A stretch of 64,000 nt of DNA from Plesiocystis pacifica SIR-1 (GCF_000170895.1 NZ_ABCS01000038.1:19638-83637); one strand, 5' to 3'; counted from the first letter of the stretch, positions 36,889 through 45,437 are shown. The notes: generated by a model not told the origin, from the letters alone. Made by a program: numbers and translations.

Positions 36889-37445
36889 TGTCTACTCGCC
36901 AACCAGCCTGCGCCATGAAGACCTCCGAGCTCAGCCTTGCATCCTTTGTCCTGTGTGCCTTTGCGGCGGTCTCCGGTGGCTGTGCGGGGAGCGAGAGCAA
37001 GGACGCGGCGCCCACGGAAGAGGGCGCAAAGACGAGCCTGGAGCCCAAGCCGGTCGACGGCCCGCAAAAGGTCGCCTCGGTCGACGGTGCCCCGGGTGAC
37101 GCGGGCGACGAGTACGAGGTCAAGATCAGCCCCGCCGAGGCCAAGGTGGGCGAGGCCGCCAAGGTCACCATCGAGGTCCTCCCCGCCGATGGCTGGCACC
37201 TCAACATGGAGTTCCCGACGGCGCTGACCGTCGAGGCCCCGGCCGACGTGTCCCTGGCCAAGGCCGAGTACGGCAAGGCCGACGCCGTCGAGTTTGGCGA
37301 GGGCCGCGGGGAGTTTGCCGTGGGCTACACGGCGAGCGCGGCTGGGGACAAGGCCTTCTCGGGTGAGCTCAAGTTTGCGATCTGCCAGGACACCGGCTGC
37401 GCGCCCCGTACCGAGCGCCTGGCCTTCAACGTGCCGGTGGAGTGA
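36888..37445 (+). CDS. Lipoprotein with DsbD N-terminal-like domain
   Basis: A 185-aa protein whose ATG shares its first base with the preceding stop codon and is preceded by GAGAGG. A signal peptide ends in VSGGC, a plausible lipobox. The mature part after an acidic linker (from about residue 75) looks like the immunoglobulin-like N-terminal domain of thiol-disulfide interchange protein DsbD. It has ADGWHLNMEFPTALTVEAP and, near the end, ICQDTGC, a C-x4-C pair corresponding to the redox Cys pair. The membrane and thioredoxin parts of DsbD are missing. A role with the repeat protein upstream is suggested by coupling only. An alternative start at 36915 is possible. Confidence 0.7.
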   Translation: MSTRQPACAMKTSELSLASFVLCAFAAVSGGCAGSESKDAAPTEEGAKTSLEPKPVDGPQKVASVDGAPGDAGDEYEVKISPAEAKVGEAAKVTIEVLPADGWHLNMEFPTALTVEAPADVSLAKAEYGKADAVEFGEGRGEFAVGYTASAAGDKAFSGELKFAICQDTGCAPRTERLAFNVPVE

Positions 37446-37452
37446 CGCGGGG

Positions 37453-37470
37453 CCCCGTCAGATGACGGGG
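37453..37470 (+). terminator. Hairpin after the DsbD-N-like gene
   Basis: CCCCGTC, loop AGAT, GACGGGG, 7 bp past the stop codon; no T tract. Confidence 0.5.
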
Positions 37471-37546
37471 TAGGGGAGTCCCCGGCCGGGTCTCGTGGGG
37501 AATCTTCGTCGAGAATCTTCCTCGACAGTCCTGGGGCCGAGCGGCC

Positions 37547-39904
37547 ATGCTCTCAAGGCCCATGACCGACCCGCGTCGCCCCCTCGGAGCCCAACAGCGC
37601 CTCGCCCAGCTCGCCTCGACGGTGGCCGAAGACTTCTCGGTCACGCGCCGCTTGCTGAGCTTCGAGGAGTGGTTCGAGCTGTTGGTGGACAGGCCGCGGA
37701 TCCACGCCCGCAACAGCGCCCAGTACGTCCGCGACGCCCTCGAGTCCTTCGGCCGCGACGAGGTGCGCACGCCCCGGGGGCTGACCACGCGCTTTCGCCT
37801 CTTCGATCGCAGCTTCGACGACAGCCCCCGCCTGGTCGGCCAGGAGCGGGCGCAAAACGAGCTCTTCGAGGTCCTCGACGGCTACTGCCGCCTGGGCCGG
37901 ACCGACTCGCTGATCCTGCTCCACGGGCCCAACGGCAGCGCCAAGAGCACGCTCTTGGATTGCCTCCAGGCGGGCCTCGAGGCCTACTCGCACACCGACG
38001 AGGGGGCGCTGTATCGCTTCGCCTGGGTGTTCCCCAGCGGCCAGCAGCTGTCGGCTGGCATCGGCTTTGGGGCGCCGGGCTCGAGGGAGCTGCTCGGCGA
38101 CGAGAGCTACGCGCGCCTCGACACCGGGAGCATCGAGTCCCGGCTCACCGACGAGAACAAGGACCACCCGATCTATCTGATCCCCCACGAGCCGCGGCTG
38201 CGCCTGCTCGAGGAGCTGTTCGGCGCCGAGGTCGACGGGCAGAGCGAGGACGGCTTCGTCGTCGCCCACCAGATCCGCAACGGGGACCTCTCGGCGCGCA
38301 ACCGCAAGATCTTCGACGCCCTGCTCAACGGCTACCAGGGCGACCTGGGCAAGGTCTACCAGCACATCCAGGTCGAGCGCCTGTACCTGAGCCGGACCTA
38401 CCGGCGCGGCCTCGTCGACGTCGAGCCCAAGCAGACCGTGGACGCGCGCTCCTTCCCGGTGACCGGCGACCGGGCCTTCGCCAGCTTGCCGCCCTCGGTG
38501 TCCGGCCAGGTGCTGCACGGCACCCAGGGCGACCTGGTCGACGCCCAGCGCGGGGTGCTGAATTTCTCGGACCTGCTCAAGCGCCCCTACGAGCACTACA
38601 AGTACCTGCTGACCGCGACGGAGAGCGGGCGCGTGGTCCTCGACCACCTCTTGCTCGGCCTCGACGTCGTGTTCACGGGCTCGGCCAACGACATCAAGCT
38701 GCTCGAGTTCCGGGCGCTGCGCTCGGCCGAATATCAGAGCTTCCGCGCCCGCCTCAACCTGATCTCGGTGCCCTACCTCCGCGACTACCGGGTCGAGCGC
38801 AAGATCTATCAAGAGCAGGTCGGCGACCTGTTGCGCGGGGTCCACATCGCGCCCCACGTGCCGCGCATCCTCGCGCTGTGGGGGGTGATGACCCGCCTGC
38901 GCCCGCCGGACAGCGAGAAGTACCCCAAGAAGATCAGCGCCGCCCTCGACAAGCTCACGCCCCTGGCCAAGGCCGACCTCTACGCCTACGGCCGGGTGCC
39001 CGAGGGCCTGAGCAGCGACGAGGCCAAGGAGCTGCTCGCGGCCGTGCCCGAGATGTACGCCGAGCGCTTCGCCCACGCCGTGGTCCGGGTCGAGGGCTCG
39101 GACACGCCGCTGGGCGACTACGAGGGCAGCTTCGGCGCCAGCGTCCGCGACCTCAAGAACGTGCTGCTGGCCGCGGCCTCGAACCTGCCCCCGGAGTCGC
39201 ACAGCGTGACCGTGCCGCGGGTCTTCGACGAGCTCCGCGACTTCCTGGCCGACCAGGTCAACCACCGCTGGATGCACCTCGAGGCCAAGGGCGGCTTCCA
39301 CCTGCTGACCGGCGAGGGCTCGATCACCGAGCGGGCCTTCTCGCGCTGGCTCGACCTGTCCGACTGGGAGGTCCGCGAGGCCCTCGGCCTCGTCGACGAG
39401 GAGCGCTACCTCGAGCTGTTCCGCAAGTACGTCATCCACGCCAGCCACCACGTCAAGGGCGAGCGCATCTTCGACGAGGTCACCGGGCAGCTCACCGACC
39501 CGGACGAGAAGTTCATGCGCGAGCTCGAGAAGTCCATGGACCCCAACGCGGGCCCGGGCTTTCGCGAGGACATCCTCGCGCGCATCGGCGCGTGGGCCCT
39601 CTCGCACCCCAACGAGGGGCCCATCTACGAGGAGATCTTCGCCGACTACTTCGGGCGCATGCGCGAGGACTACTACCGGCAGCAAAAGGAGACCGTGCGC
39701 CGCGGGATCCAGTACATGCTCGAGCGGCTCACCAACGATCGCCAGGTCGACCTGGACCTGAGCCAGGACGAGCGCGACAAGGCCCAGCGGGCCCTCGACG
39801 TGCTCACGGGCGTCCACGACCCCGACGACGGCAAGCGTCGCGAGCGGCACACGCGGGAGTCTCTCAAGGAGACCCTGGTCCAGCTCAGCCGCCACCGCTA
39901 TTAG
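37547..39904 (+). CDS. prkA: PrkA-family serine protein kinase, long form
   Basis: A 785-aa protein with the PrkA AAA+ domain: LVGQERAQNELFEVLDGYC, Walker A GPNGSAKST, and the Walker B/sensor region near DLLKRPYEHYKYLL. The PrkA C-terminal region follows, with FSRWLDLSDWEVREALGL, and includes TERAFSRWLDL and PNAGPGFREDIL. E. coli YeaG and B. subtilis PrkA are about 630-645 aa, so this one carries extra sequence, mainly in the Walker-A-to-Walker-B segment. Known PrkA proteins act in stress and sporulation signalling; in myxobacteria a developmental link is plausible but unproven. No yeaH or spoVR partner adjoins. The start may be the ATG at 37562. Confidence 0.85.
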   Translation: MLSRPMTDPRRPLGAQQRLAQLASTVAEDFSVTRRLLSFEEWFELLVDRPRIHARNSAQYVRDALESFGRDEVRTPRGLTTRFRLFDRSFDDSPRLVGQERAQNELFEVLDGYCRLGRTDSLILLHGPNGSAKSTLLDCLQAGLEAYSHTDEGALYRFAWVFPSGQQLSAGIGFGAPGSRELLGDESYARLDTGSIESRLTDENKDHPIYLIPHEPRLRLLEELFGAEVDGQSEDGFVVAHQIRNGDLSARNRKIFDALLNGYQGDLGKVYQHIQVERLYLSRTYRRGLVDVEPKQTVDARSFPVTGDRAFASLPPSVSGQVLHGTQGDLVDAQRGVLNFSDLLKRPYEHYKYLLTATESGRVVLDHLLLGLDVVFTGSANDIKLLEFRALRSAEYQSFRARLNLISVPYLRDYRVERKIYQEQVGDLLRGVHIAPHVPRILALWGVMTRLRPPDSEKYPKKISAALDKLTPLAKADLYAYGRVPEGLSSDEAKELLAAVPEMYAERFAHAVVRVEGSDTPLGDYEGSFGASVRDLKNVLLAAASNLPPESHSVTVPRVFDELRDFLADQVNHRWMHLEAKGGFHLLTGEGSITERAFSRWLDLSDWEVREALGLVDEERYLELFRKYVIHASHHVKGERIFDEVTGQLTDPDEKFMRELEKSMDPNAGPGFREDILARIGAWALSHPNEGPIYEEIFADYFGRMREDYYRQQKETVRRGIQYMLERLTNDRQVDLDLSQDERDKAQRALDVLTGVHDPDDGKRRERHTRESLKETLVQLSRHRY

Positions 39905-39912
39905 GCGCCTGG

Positions 39913-39918
39913 TAGGGT
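39913..39918 (+). promoter_or_regulatory. Putative -10 element for the AGCS symporter gene
   Basis: TAGGGT followed by 6 nt and the ATG at 39925, immediately after the PrkA stop codon. Confidence 0.5.
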
Positions 39919-39924
39919 CGGGCC

Positions 39925-41286
39925 ATGGCGGAGTGGCTCGCGCGCGCGGCAGACCTGGTGTGGTCCTACCCGGTGGTGGGCCTGTGCCTGCTCTCGGCGC
40001 TCTACTTCACCCTCCGCCTGGGCTTCGTGCAGCTGCGCTGCTTCCCCCACGCGCTCGCGCTGATCAGCGGCCGCTACGACCGCGAGGACGAGGCCGGGAA
40101 CATCTCCCACCTGCAGGCCCTGGCGGCCGCGCTCTCGGGGACCATCGGCATCGGCAACATCGCCGGCGTGGCCATTGCGATCTCCGTCGGCGGCCCCGGG
40201 GCGGTGCTGTGGATGTGGATCACGGGGCTGCTGGGGATGGCGACGAAGTTCGTCGAGTGCACCCTCGGGACCCACTACCGCGAGATCGACGCGATCACCG
40301 GAGAGGCTCGGGGCGGGCCGATGTATTACATCCTCGCGGGCCTCGGACCGCGCTGGCGACCGGTCGCGCTGTTCTACGCCCTGACCATCGCGCTCGCGGG
40401 CTTCGGCTTCACCTGCATGTTCCAGAGCAACCAGGCCGCCGACGCCCTGAAGACCCACTTCCTCGTGCCCAGCTGGGCGACCGGGGCGGCGCTGACCGTG
40501 CTGACGGGCGCGGTGATCCTCGGCGGGATCGAGAGCATCGGGCGGTGGGCGGCGCGCATCGTCCCGGCGATGTGTCTGATCTACGTCGGCGGGGCCCTGG
40601 TCATCTGCGTCCTCGAGTTCGAGCAGCTCCCCGCGGTCCTGGGGCTCATCGTGCGCGACGGGCTCAGCGGCAAGGCGGCCGCGGGCGGGGCCCTCGGCTC
40701 AGTGATCTTGTGGGGCGTGCGGCGGGCGATCTTCTCCAACGAGGCCGGGCTGGGCTCGGCGTCCATCGCCCACGCCGCGGTCAAGACCGACGAGCCCGTG
40801 CGCGAGGGCGTGGTCGCCTCCCTCGGCCCCTTCATCGACACCGTGGTCGTGTCGGGGGCGACGGCCTTCGTGATCATCTTGGCCGGCAACTACGGCGCCG
40901 GCGCGCCCGAGGGGCTCAGCGGCATCTCGCTGTCCGCCGACGCCTTCGACCAGTTCTTGCCCGGCTTCGGCTCGATCTTCATCACCCTCGCCGGCTTCGG
41001 CTTCGCGCTCTCGACGATGATCACCTGGTCCTACTACGGCGAGGTCGCGAGCGTGTGGGTCCTGGGGCCGCGGGCGGCTCTGGTCTACCGGATCGTGTTC
41101 GTCGCCCTGGCCTTCGTCGGCGCGGTCCGCAAGCTCGACGTGGTCATCAGCTTCTCCGACCTCTTCGTCGGGCTGCTGGTCGTGCCCAACGTGATCGCCT
41201 TGGTGTGGCTCTCGCCGAAGGTCGTGGGCTGGTCGCGGGACTATTTTTTGCGCCTGCGCTCGGGCGCCTTTGACGAGCCTGGCTAG
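39925..41286 (+). CDS. Alanine/glycine:cation symporter family (AGCS) transporter
   Basis: A 453-aa integral membrane protein with about 10-11 hydrophobic segments. The AGCS signatures are GTIGIGNIAGVAIAISVGGP near the N-terminus, MATKFVECTLGTHYRE, FSNEAGLGSASIAHAAVKTD, and AGFGFALSTMITWSYYGE. It couples Na+ (or H+) entry to uptake of small neutral amino acids such as alanine or glycine. It follows prkA by 20 nt but carries its own -10 element. A hairpin lies just past its stop codon. Confidence 0.92.
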   Translation: MAEWLARAADLVWSYPVVGLCLLSALYFTLRLGFVQLRCFPHALALISGRYDREDEAGNISHLQALAAALSGTIGIGNIAGVAIAISVGGPGAVLWMWITGLLGMATKFVECTLGTHYREIDAITGEARGGPMYYILAGLGPRWRPVALFYALTIALAGFGFTCMFQSNQAADALKTHFLVPSWATGAALTVLTGAVILGGIESIGRWAARIVPAMCLIYVGGALVICVLEFEQLPAVLGLIVRDGLSGKAAAGGALGSVILWGVRRAIFSNEAGLGSASIAHAAVKTDEPVREGVVASLGPFIDTVVVSGATAFVIILAGNYGAGAPEGLSGISLSADAFDQFLPGFGSIFITLAGFGFALSTMITWSYYGEVASVWVLGPRAALVYRIVFVALAFVGAVRKLDVVISFSDLFVGLLVVPNVIALVWLSPKVVGWSRDYFLRLRSGAFDEPG

Positions 41287-41298
41287 CGCGATCGAGAA

Positions 41299-41334
41299 CA
41301 CCCGGAGCGCTTCTATGAAGAGCAGCTCCGGGTG
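41299..41334. terminator. Inverted repeat after the AGCS gene
   Basis: CACCCGGAGC and GCTCCGGGTG (perfect 10 bp) around a 16-nt loop, 13 bp past the stop codon. No T tract. Confidence 0.5.
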
Positions 41335-41367
41335 CTGGGGTCGAGCTGGGCTCGGAGAGTGGTCGGC

Positions 41368-41595
41368 CTAGTTGTCGACGTCGGTCATCGTCCGGAAGCC
41401 GACGGAGCGCCGCGCGAGCAGGCGGCGGCCGTTTTGGTCGGTGTCCGAGAGGCGCCGGAGCTTGCGGATGCGGTCGTCCTCGTCCTGCTTGTCCTGCTCG
41501 CGCAGGCGGGACATGACGCGGTGCGGCATGGACTTGACCATGGGGACGACCCAGCCACGGAAAGCCTTGACCACCGAATCGCGCTTCGAGCTCAT
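41368..41595 (-). CDS. Small basic protein, uncertain gene
   Basis: A 75-aa frame: MSSKRDSVVKAFRGWVVPMV, then SMPHRVMSRLREQDKQDEDD and an Arg-rich C-terminus ending TMTDVDN. The composition is amphipathic and charged, with no signal peptide. No clear ribosome-binding site precedes either candidate ATG (41595 or 41604). It fills the space between AGCS and the D,D-carboxypeptidase. It may be a real small protein, but support is only composition and position. Confidence 0.4.
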   Translation of the reverse strand: MSSKRDSVVKAFRGWVVPMVKSMPHRVMSRLREQDKQDEDDRIRKLRRLSDTDQNGRRLLARRSVGFRTMTDVDN

Positions 41596-41758
41596 GGTGA
41601 TCATGATGCGATCGATCTCGGGTGAATGACAATGGGTTCCCCCTTCCTGGAGCCCTCAACGCGCGCGAACTCTGCGTTCGAGCGAAGACATGGGCGATGC
41701 TCCAGGACGAGGCGGAGCTAGCGCGAGGGATCACCGAGTCGTGCAGGAGTGGCGCGCC

Positions 41759-43381
41759 TTACTTTGCGCGTTCTGCAGCGATCCGCTCGGCGAGGGCATC
41801 TTGGAGGGCGCGGGCTTGCCTGCGCTGCTTTCGCTCGAGCCCGTTCATGAGGATGGAAAAGGCGATCGGGTCCTTGCCCTGCGCGCCCGCGTAGCCCGAG
41901 AGCGCCGAGACGTCGTCGAGGGTGCCGGTCTTCACGCGGACCCATCCGCCGGCCTGGCTGTCGTGCAGGCGCGAGCGCGTGGTCCCGTCTTTGCCCATGA
42001 CCGCGAGCGAGGCGAGGTAGTCGCTGCGGATGCGGAAGTCGGCGTAGACCGCCGCGAGCAGCTGGGTCATGGCGGCGGGCGAGATGGCGTTGTTGTCGTA
42101 GAGGCCCGAGCCGTTGCCGAGCACGAGGCCGCTCTGCTCGACGCCGATGCTCTTGGTGTACTCGCGCATGCGCTCGAGGGCCTGCTCCGCGGTAGCCCCG
42201 TCGCCGGGCTCGAGGGTGCGGAGGATCTGCTCGGCCATGAAGTTGTTGGACCACTTGTTGACCGAGCGGCACAGCTGGGAGAGCGTCTCGGACCGGTGGG
42301 TGGCGAGGAGCCGAGCGTCCTTGGGCACCTCGCCAGACTGGGCGCGGGCCTTGTTGCCCAGCTTCACGCCGCGCTGGCGCAGGCTCAAGGCCAGGAGCTC
42401 GCCCGCGTAGCGCGAGGGGTCGGCGACGGGGTAGCGGTAGCTCGCGGCCGGAGCCTCCGTGCCGATCTCACCGTGGAAGGTCACGACGGTCTTGCCGCCC
42501 TCTTCGCGGGTGCTGACCCACAGCTTGTTGCGCTTGCCGGCGACGGTCGTGGCCTTGGACTCGAGCGCGAGGTCGTCGACCTCGGGGAGCAGGCGCAGCG
42601 TGGGCGAGGCCCCGACGGCGCCGGGTCGGGCGTGGACCTCGAAGGTGTTGTAGTTGACGGACATCGCCCCGCCGGGGGCGCGGTGCGAGGCGAACTCGCT
42701 CTTTTGCTCGAAGCCGGGAGGCCAGCCGTCGCCGTCGAAGCGGGTGGCGTCGACGATGATCTTGCCCTTGACCCGGGTCAGGCCGGCGGCGACGAGCTGA
42801 CCGGCGAGCTCGTAGACTTCGCCGGTGACCAGGGAAGGATCGCCGCCGCCTTGGAGGTAGAGGTCGCCCTGGAGCACGCCGTCGGCGTCGATGGTGCCGG
42901 CGGTCCACACCCGGGTGGAGTAGCGGTGCTCGGGGCCGAGGATCGACAGGGCCGCGGCGGTGGTGACGAGCTTGGCGTTGCTCGCGGGGTTGAGGGCGCG
43001 GTCGGCTTCGCGGGCGTAGAGCACTTCGCCGCTGGCGAGGTCGACGACGGACACGCCGATCTGCGCGCCGCTCAGGTCGCGGGCGCCGTCGACGAGGGCG
43101 TCGAGGTCCGCGCGGAGGCTGCCGGCGGCCGCCGAGCCCTCGTCCGCGGGGGGCGGCGCGGCGTGGGCGACCCCGCTGAGCGAGGGGAGGGCGCCCTGGG
43201 CCTGACTGGCGATCGAGTCGACGAGGCTCGCGCTCTTGGCAGGAGAGGCGCTCTGGGGCGGCGCAGCGGGCTGAGTCAGGCTCAGCGCTGCGCCGAGCAG
43301 GCCGAGGAGACCAGCACAGGCCAGGGCCGCGCGGGCGCGGGCGTGTCGGCTGGGGGCGGGGGCGATCAGTCGACGGACCAC
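41759..43381 (-). CDS. dacB: D-alanyl-D-alanine carboxypeptidase/endopeptidase, PBP4 type
   Basis: A 540-aa class C penicillin-binding protein. All three active-site motifs are visible: SNAK (S-x-x-K, Ser134/Lys137), the S-x-N-type loop in GNGSGLYDNN, and KTG at about 484 in VRVKTGTLDDVSALSGY. A hydrophobic N-terminus (ALACAGLLGLLGAALSL) exports it to the periplasm, where it trims or cleaves peptide cross-links of peptidoglycan. The GTG at 43381 is chosen because TAGGGT ends 7 nt upstream; the frame is open further to 43486. It follows the Pup-ligase-like gene on the same strand by about 126 bp. Confidence 0.9.
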   Translation of the reverse strand: MVRRLIAPAPSRHARARAALACAGLLGLLGAALSLTQPAAPPQSASPAKSASLVDSIASQAQGALPSLSGVAHAAPPPADEGSAAAGSLRADLDALVDGARDLSGAQIGVSVVDLASGEVLYAREADRALNPASNAKLVTTAAALSILGPEHRYSTRVWTAGTIDADGVLQGDLYLQGGGDPSLVTGEVYELAGQLVAAGLTRVKGKIIVDATRFDGDGWPPGFEQKSEFASHRAPGGAMSVNYNTFEVHARPGAVGASPTLRLLPEVDDLALESKATTVAGKRNKLWVSTREEGGKTVVTFHGEIGTEAPAASYRYPVADPSRYAGELLALSLRQRGVKLGNKARAQSGEVPKDARLLATHRSETLSQLCRSVNKWSNNFMAEQILRTLEPGDGATAEQALERMREYTKSIGVEQSGLVLGNGSGLYDNNAISPAAMTQLLAAVYADFRIRSDYLASLAVMGKDGTTRSRLHDSQAGGWVRVKTGTLDDVSALSGYAGAQGKDPIAFSILMNGLERKQRRQARALQDALAERIAAERAK

Positions 43382-43388
43382 GGGCGCC

Positions 43389-43394
43389 ACCCTA
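43389..43394 (-). promoter_or_regulatory. Putative -10 element for the PBP4-type gene
   Basis: TAGGGT followed by 7 nt and the GTG at 43381. Indicates that this gene can be transcribed apart from the upstream ligase. Confidence 0.5.
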
Positions 43395-43507
43395 GCGCCA
43401 GTCGCCACACCAGACCAAGTTTTCAGGTCGAAGCCGCGCTCGGGGGCCGTGGGCTCGTGCACGGGTCCCCGACGCCCGAGTGACACGGGGGCTTGGGGCG
43501 TCCCGGC

Positions 43508-45244
43508 CTAGCGGTAGTCGTCGAGGCGGATGACCTCGCGGCGCAGGAGGCCGCGCTGGATCTCGACGTGGTCCCAGCTGATCCGCGCGACGACGTCTTC
43601 CTCGGCGCGGGCGAGCTTGCGGATCAGCTGGCTGCGTCGCCGGGCGGGGCTGCCCTCCGGGGCTTCCCGGGTGGCGTGCTCGATCTCCGCGTCGCCGATG
43701 AGCCGCGGGGCCAGGGCCTCGCGCTCGAGGCGGGCGAGGTAGCCGACGCCGAGCTCGTGGTACTTGAGGTCGATCTTCTTGCGCGCCGCCAGGCCGAGCT
43801 CGCCGTCGTCGTCCACGCCGTCGAGCAGCCCGCGCTTGGTGACCCAGTCAATGCGCCCGAAGGCCGCCGCGGGCTCGCGCTCGAGGGTGTCGAGGGCCTC
43901 GGACCACGCGTCGATGAGCTCCCGGGCCTCGAGCGAGGGGGCCTCGGAGTCGGCGACGAAGCGGCGCGCGGCCTCGAGGTACAGGCGCTGCAGCTCGAGC
44001 CCCGTACGCGCCTGGCCGTCGCTGCACCACACCCGGGCCTCGAGCTGGGGGTCGGCGCAGATCGCATGGAGGGCCCGGATGGCGCGGCGATCCCCGAACA
44101 CGCCGACGCCTCGGGTCACCCGCGGGAGCTCGCGCAGGGCCCCGGCCTCGGCCATGTCGAGGACCAGGTTCGTGGTCGCCAGCTTGAGGTACTCGGCGTG
44201 GTGGCAGCCGTTGCTGTCGGACAGCCCGAGCTGCAGGCGCTGGCGACGGCGGAACAGCGCCCACATCGGCTTCAGGCGCAGGTCCATCATCGAGTAGAGC
44301 TGCTTCATCAGGTTGCCGATGTCGTAGATCGAGCGGTCCCCGGGCAGCACCGTGGTCCGCACCAGGCAGCGCATCGCCGGGCCCTTCTCGGACAGGCCAA
44401 AGCTCCCGTCGGCGTCGAGGCTGCCCGCGCCGGTCAGCACCGGGCGGCTGATCAGGAAGGCGAGCATGTCCCGGCGCACGCGCCGAAAGGCGAAGGCCCG
44501 GACGATCAGGGCGAAGCCCGCCATGCCGACGAAGGTGCCGACGATGCCGATGCCCGCGCCGCCGCGCTCGACCAGGGCGAAGACCGTGGCGAACATGGCG
44601 TGGAGGCGATCGAAGGCGGGCTCGAGGCGGGGAAAGATCCAGCTGAGCAGGCCGCCGAGGACCAGCCCGATGACCGCGAGGGCGAGGATCAGGCCGACGA
44701 GCGCGAACACCACCGCGAGCGTGGGCACGCCGGTCACGAACACCACGGGCAGCCAGGCCGCGAGGGCCAGGCGGTAGAGCCACAGCTGCGCGCCCTGGGC
44801 CACCTCGGCCTCGTAGTTCTCCTGCGCGCCGTAGATGTGCCCCTCGGCGTCGCGGCAGTTCTTGAGCAGGCCCAGCTCGCCGTGGAAGCCCAGGCGGCGC
44901 AGGCGGGCGGTGACCTCGGGCAGGGCCTGGGTCAGCAGCCGCTCTTGCGCCCGCTGGTAGAGCAGCAGCTGGCTCGGGCCCCGGCACTCGGGCGTGCTCG
45001 CCTCGATCAGGCCGCCGTGGGTCGCCTTGGGCAGGTACTCGTAATAAATCGCGCCTCCGTTCTCGAGGAAGCGCTGGCGCCGGCTGTATTTTCTGGCGCC
45101 GTCAGAGGTCGCGACTCGCTCATCGAGGACTTCGATGAACAGGTCGTAGACGCTCTCGTGGTCGGGACGTCGCGGGTCGGCGGGGTGCGCCGGGCTGTAG
45201 CGGATCGCGTACTCGGTCTCGAGGCCGAGCAGACGATCGAGCAT
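43508..45244 (-). CDS. Pup-ligase (PafA/Dop) homologue with membrane insertion
   Basis: A 578-aa protein of the PafA/Dop carboxylate-amine ligase family. Matches by eye to M. tuberculosis PafA are GLETEYAI (metal-binding E9, E11), ENGGAIYYEY, EASTPEC (83-87), LLKNCRDAEGHIYGAQENY (126-144), FLISRPVLTGAG, SDSN (342-345) in a L-x-G-L-S-D-S-N strand, IDWVTKR, and ISWDHVEI near the end. Between ENY and FLISRP lies an insertion of about 100 residues with three hydrophobic segments (about 154-171, 175-204, 229-252), absent from known PafA and Dop. The catalytic Asp of PafA appears as Glu69. It should ligate the Glu-ended partner, encoded 3 nt upstream, to lysines, perhaps of membrane proteins. Translational coupling is likely. 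Confidence 0.85.
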   Translation of the reverse strand: MLDRLLGLETEYAIRYSPAHPADPRRPDHESVYDLFIEVLDERVATSDGARKYSRRQRFLENGGAIYYEYLPKATHGGLIEASTPECRGPSQLLLYQRAQERLLTQALPEVTARLRRLGFHGELGLLKNCRDAEGHIYGAQENYEAEVAQGAQLWLYRLALAAWLPVVFVTGVPTLAVVFALVGLILALAVIGLVLGGLLSWIFPRLEPAFDRLHAMFATVFALVERGGAGIGIVGTFVGMAGFALIVRAFAFRRVRRDMLAFLISRPVLTGAGSLDADGSFGLSEKGPAMRCLVRTTVLPGDRSIYDIGNLMKQLYSMMDLRLKPMWALFRRRQRLQLGLSDSNGCHHAEYLKLATTNLVLDMAEAGALRELPRVTRGVGVFGDRRAIRALHAICADPQLEARVWCSDGQARTGLELQRLYLEAARRFVADSEAPSLEARELIDAWSEALDTLEREPAAAFGRIDWVTKRGLLDGVDDDGELGLAARKKIDLKYHELGVGYLARLEREALAPRLIGDAEIEHATREAPEGSPARRRSQLIRKLARAEEDVVARISWDHVEIQRGLLRREVIRLDDYR

Positions 45245-45247
45245 GGC

Positions 45248-45424
45248 TCACTCGCCGCCTTCGGGGACCACCGTCTCGCGCGCGTAGGCCTCGGCGCGGA
45301 CCTGGGCGTCGCTGCGGATGTCCGCGAGGACTCGCTCGAGGCGCTCGCTCGCGGGCGCGGGCTGCGAGGCGCCGGCGGAGTCTTGGGGACGCGAGAGGTC
45401 TCGGGCTCGAGCCTGGTCGGACAT
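45248..45424 (-). CDS. Pup/UBact-like small protein modifier ending in Gly-Gly-Glu
   Basis: A 58-aa protein: MSDQARARDLSRPQDSAGAS, a Pro/Ala-rich stretch, then a charged helix (SERLERVLADIRSDAQVRAE) and the tail AYARETVVPEGGE. Size, a disordered N-terminus, a C-terminal helix and the GG(E/Q) end are the known features of Pup and of UBact proteins of Gram-negative bacteria. A Glu end needs no deamidation by Dop. The stop codon is 3 nt before the ligase ATG. TACGCT ends 7 nt before this ATG, and a terminator isolates it from the upstream gene. No lysine is present in the whole protein, so it could not form chains on itself. Confidence 0.82.
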   Translation of the reverse strand: MSDQARARDLSRPQDSAGASQPAPASERLERVLADIRSDAQVRAEAYARETVVPEGGE

Positions 45425-45431
45425 GGTGGGC

Positions 45432-45437
45432 AGCGTA
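45432..45437 (-). promoter_or_regulatory. Putative -10 element of the modifier-ligase operon
   Basis: TACGCT followed by 7 nt and the ATG at 45424, predicting a leaderless or near-leaderless mRNA for the pair. Confidence 0.5.
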
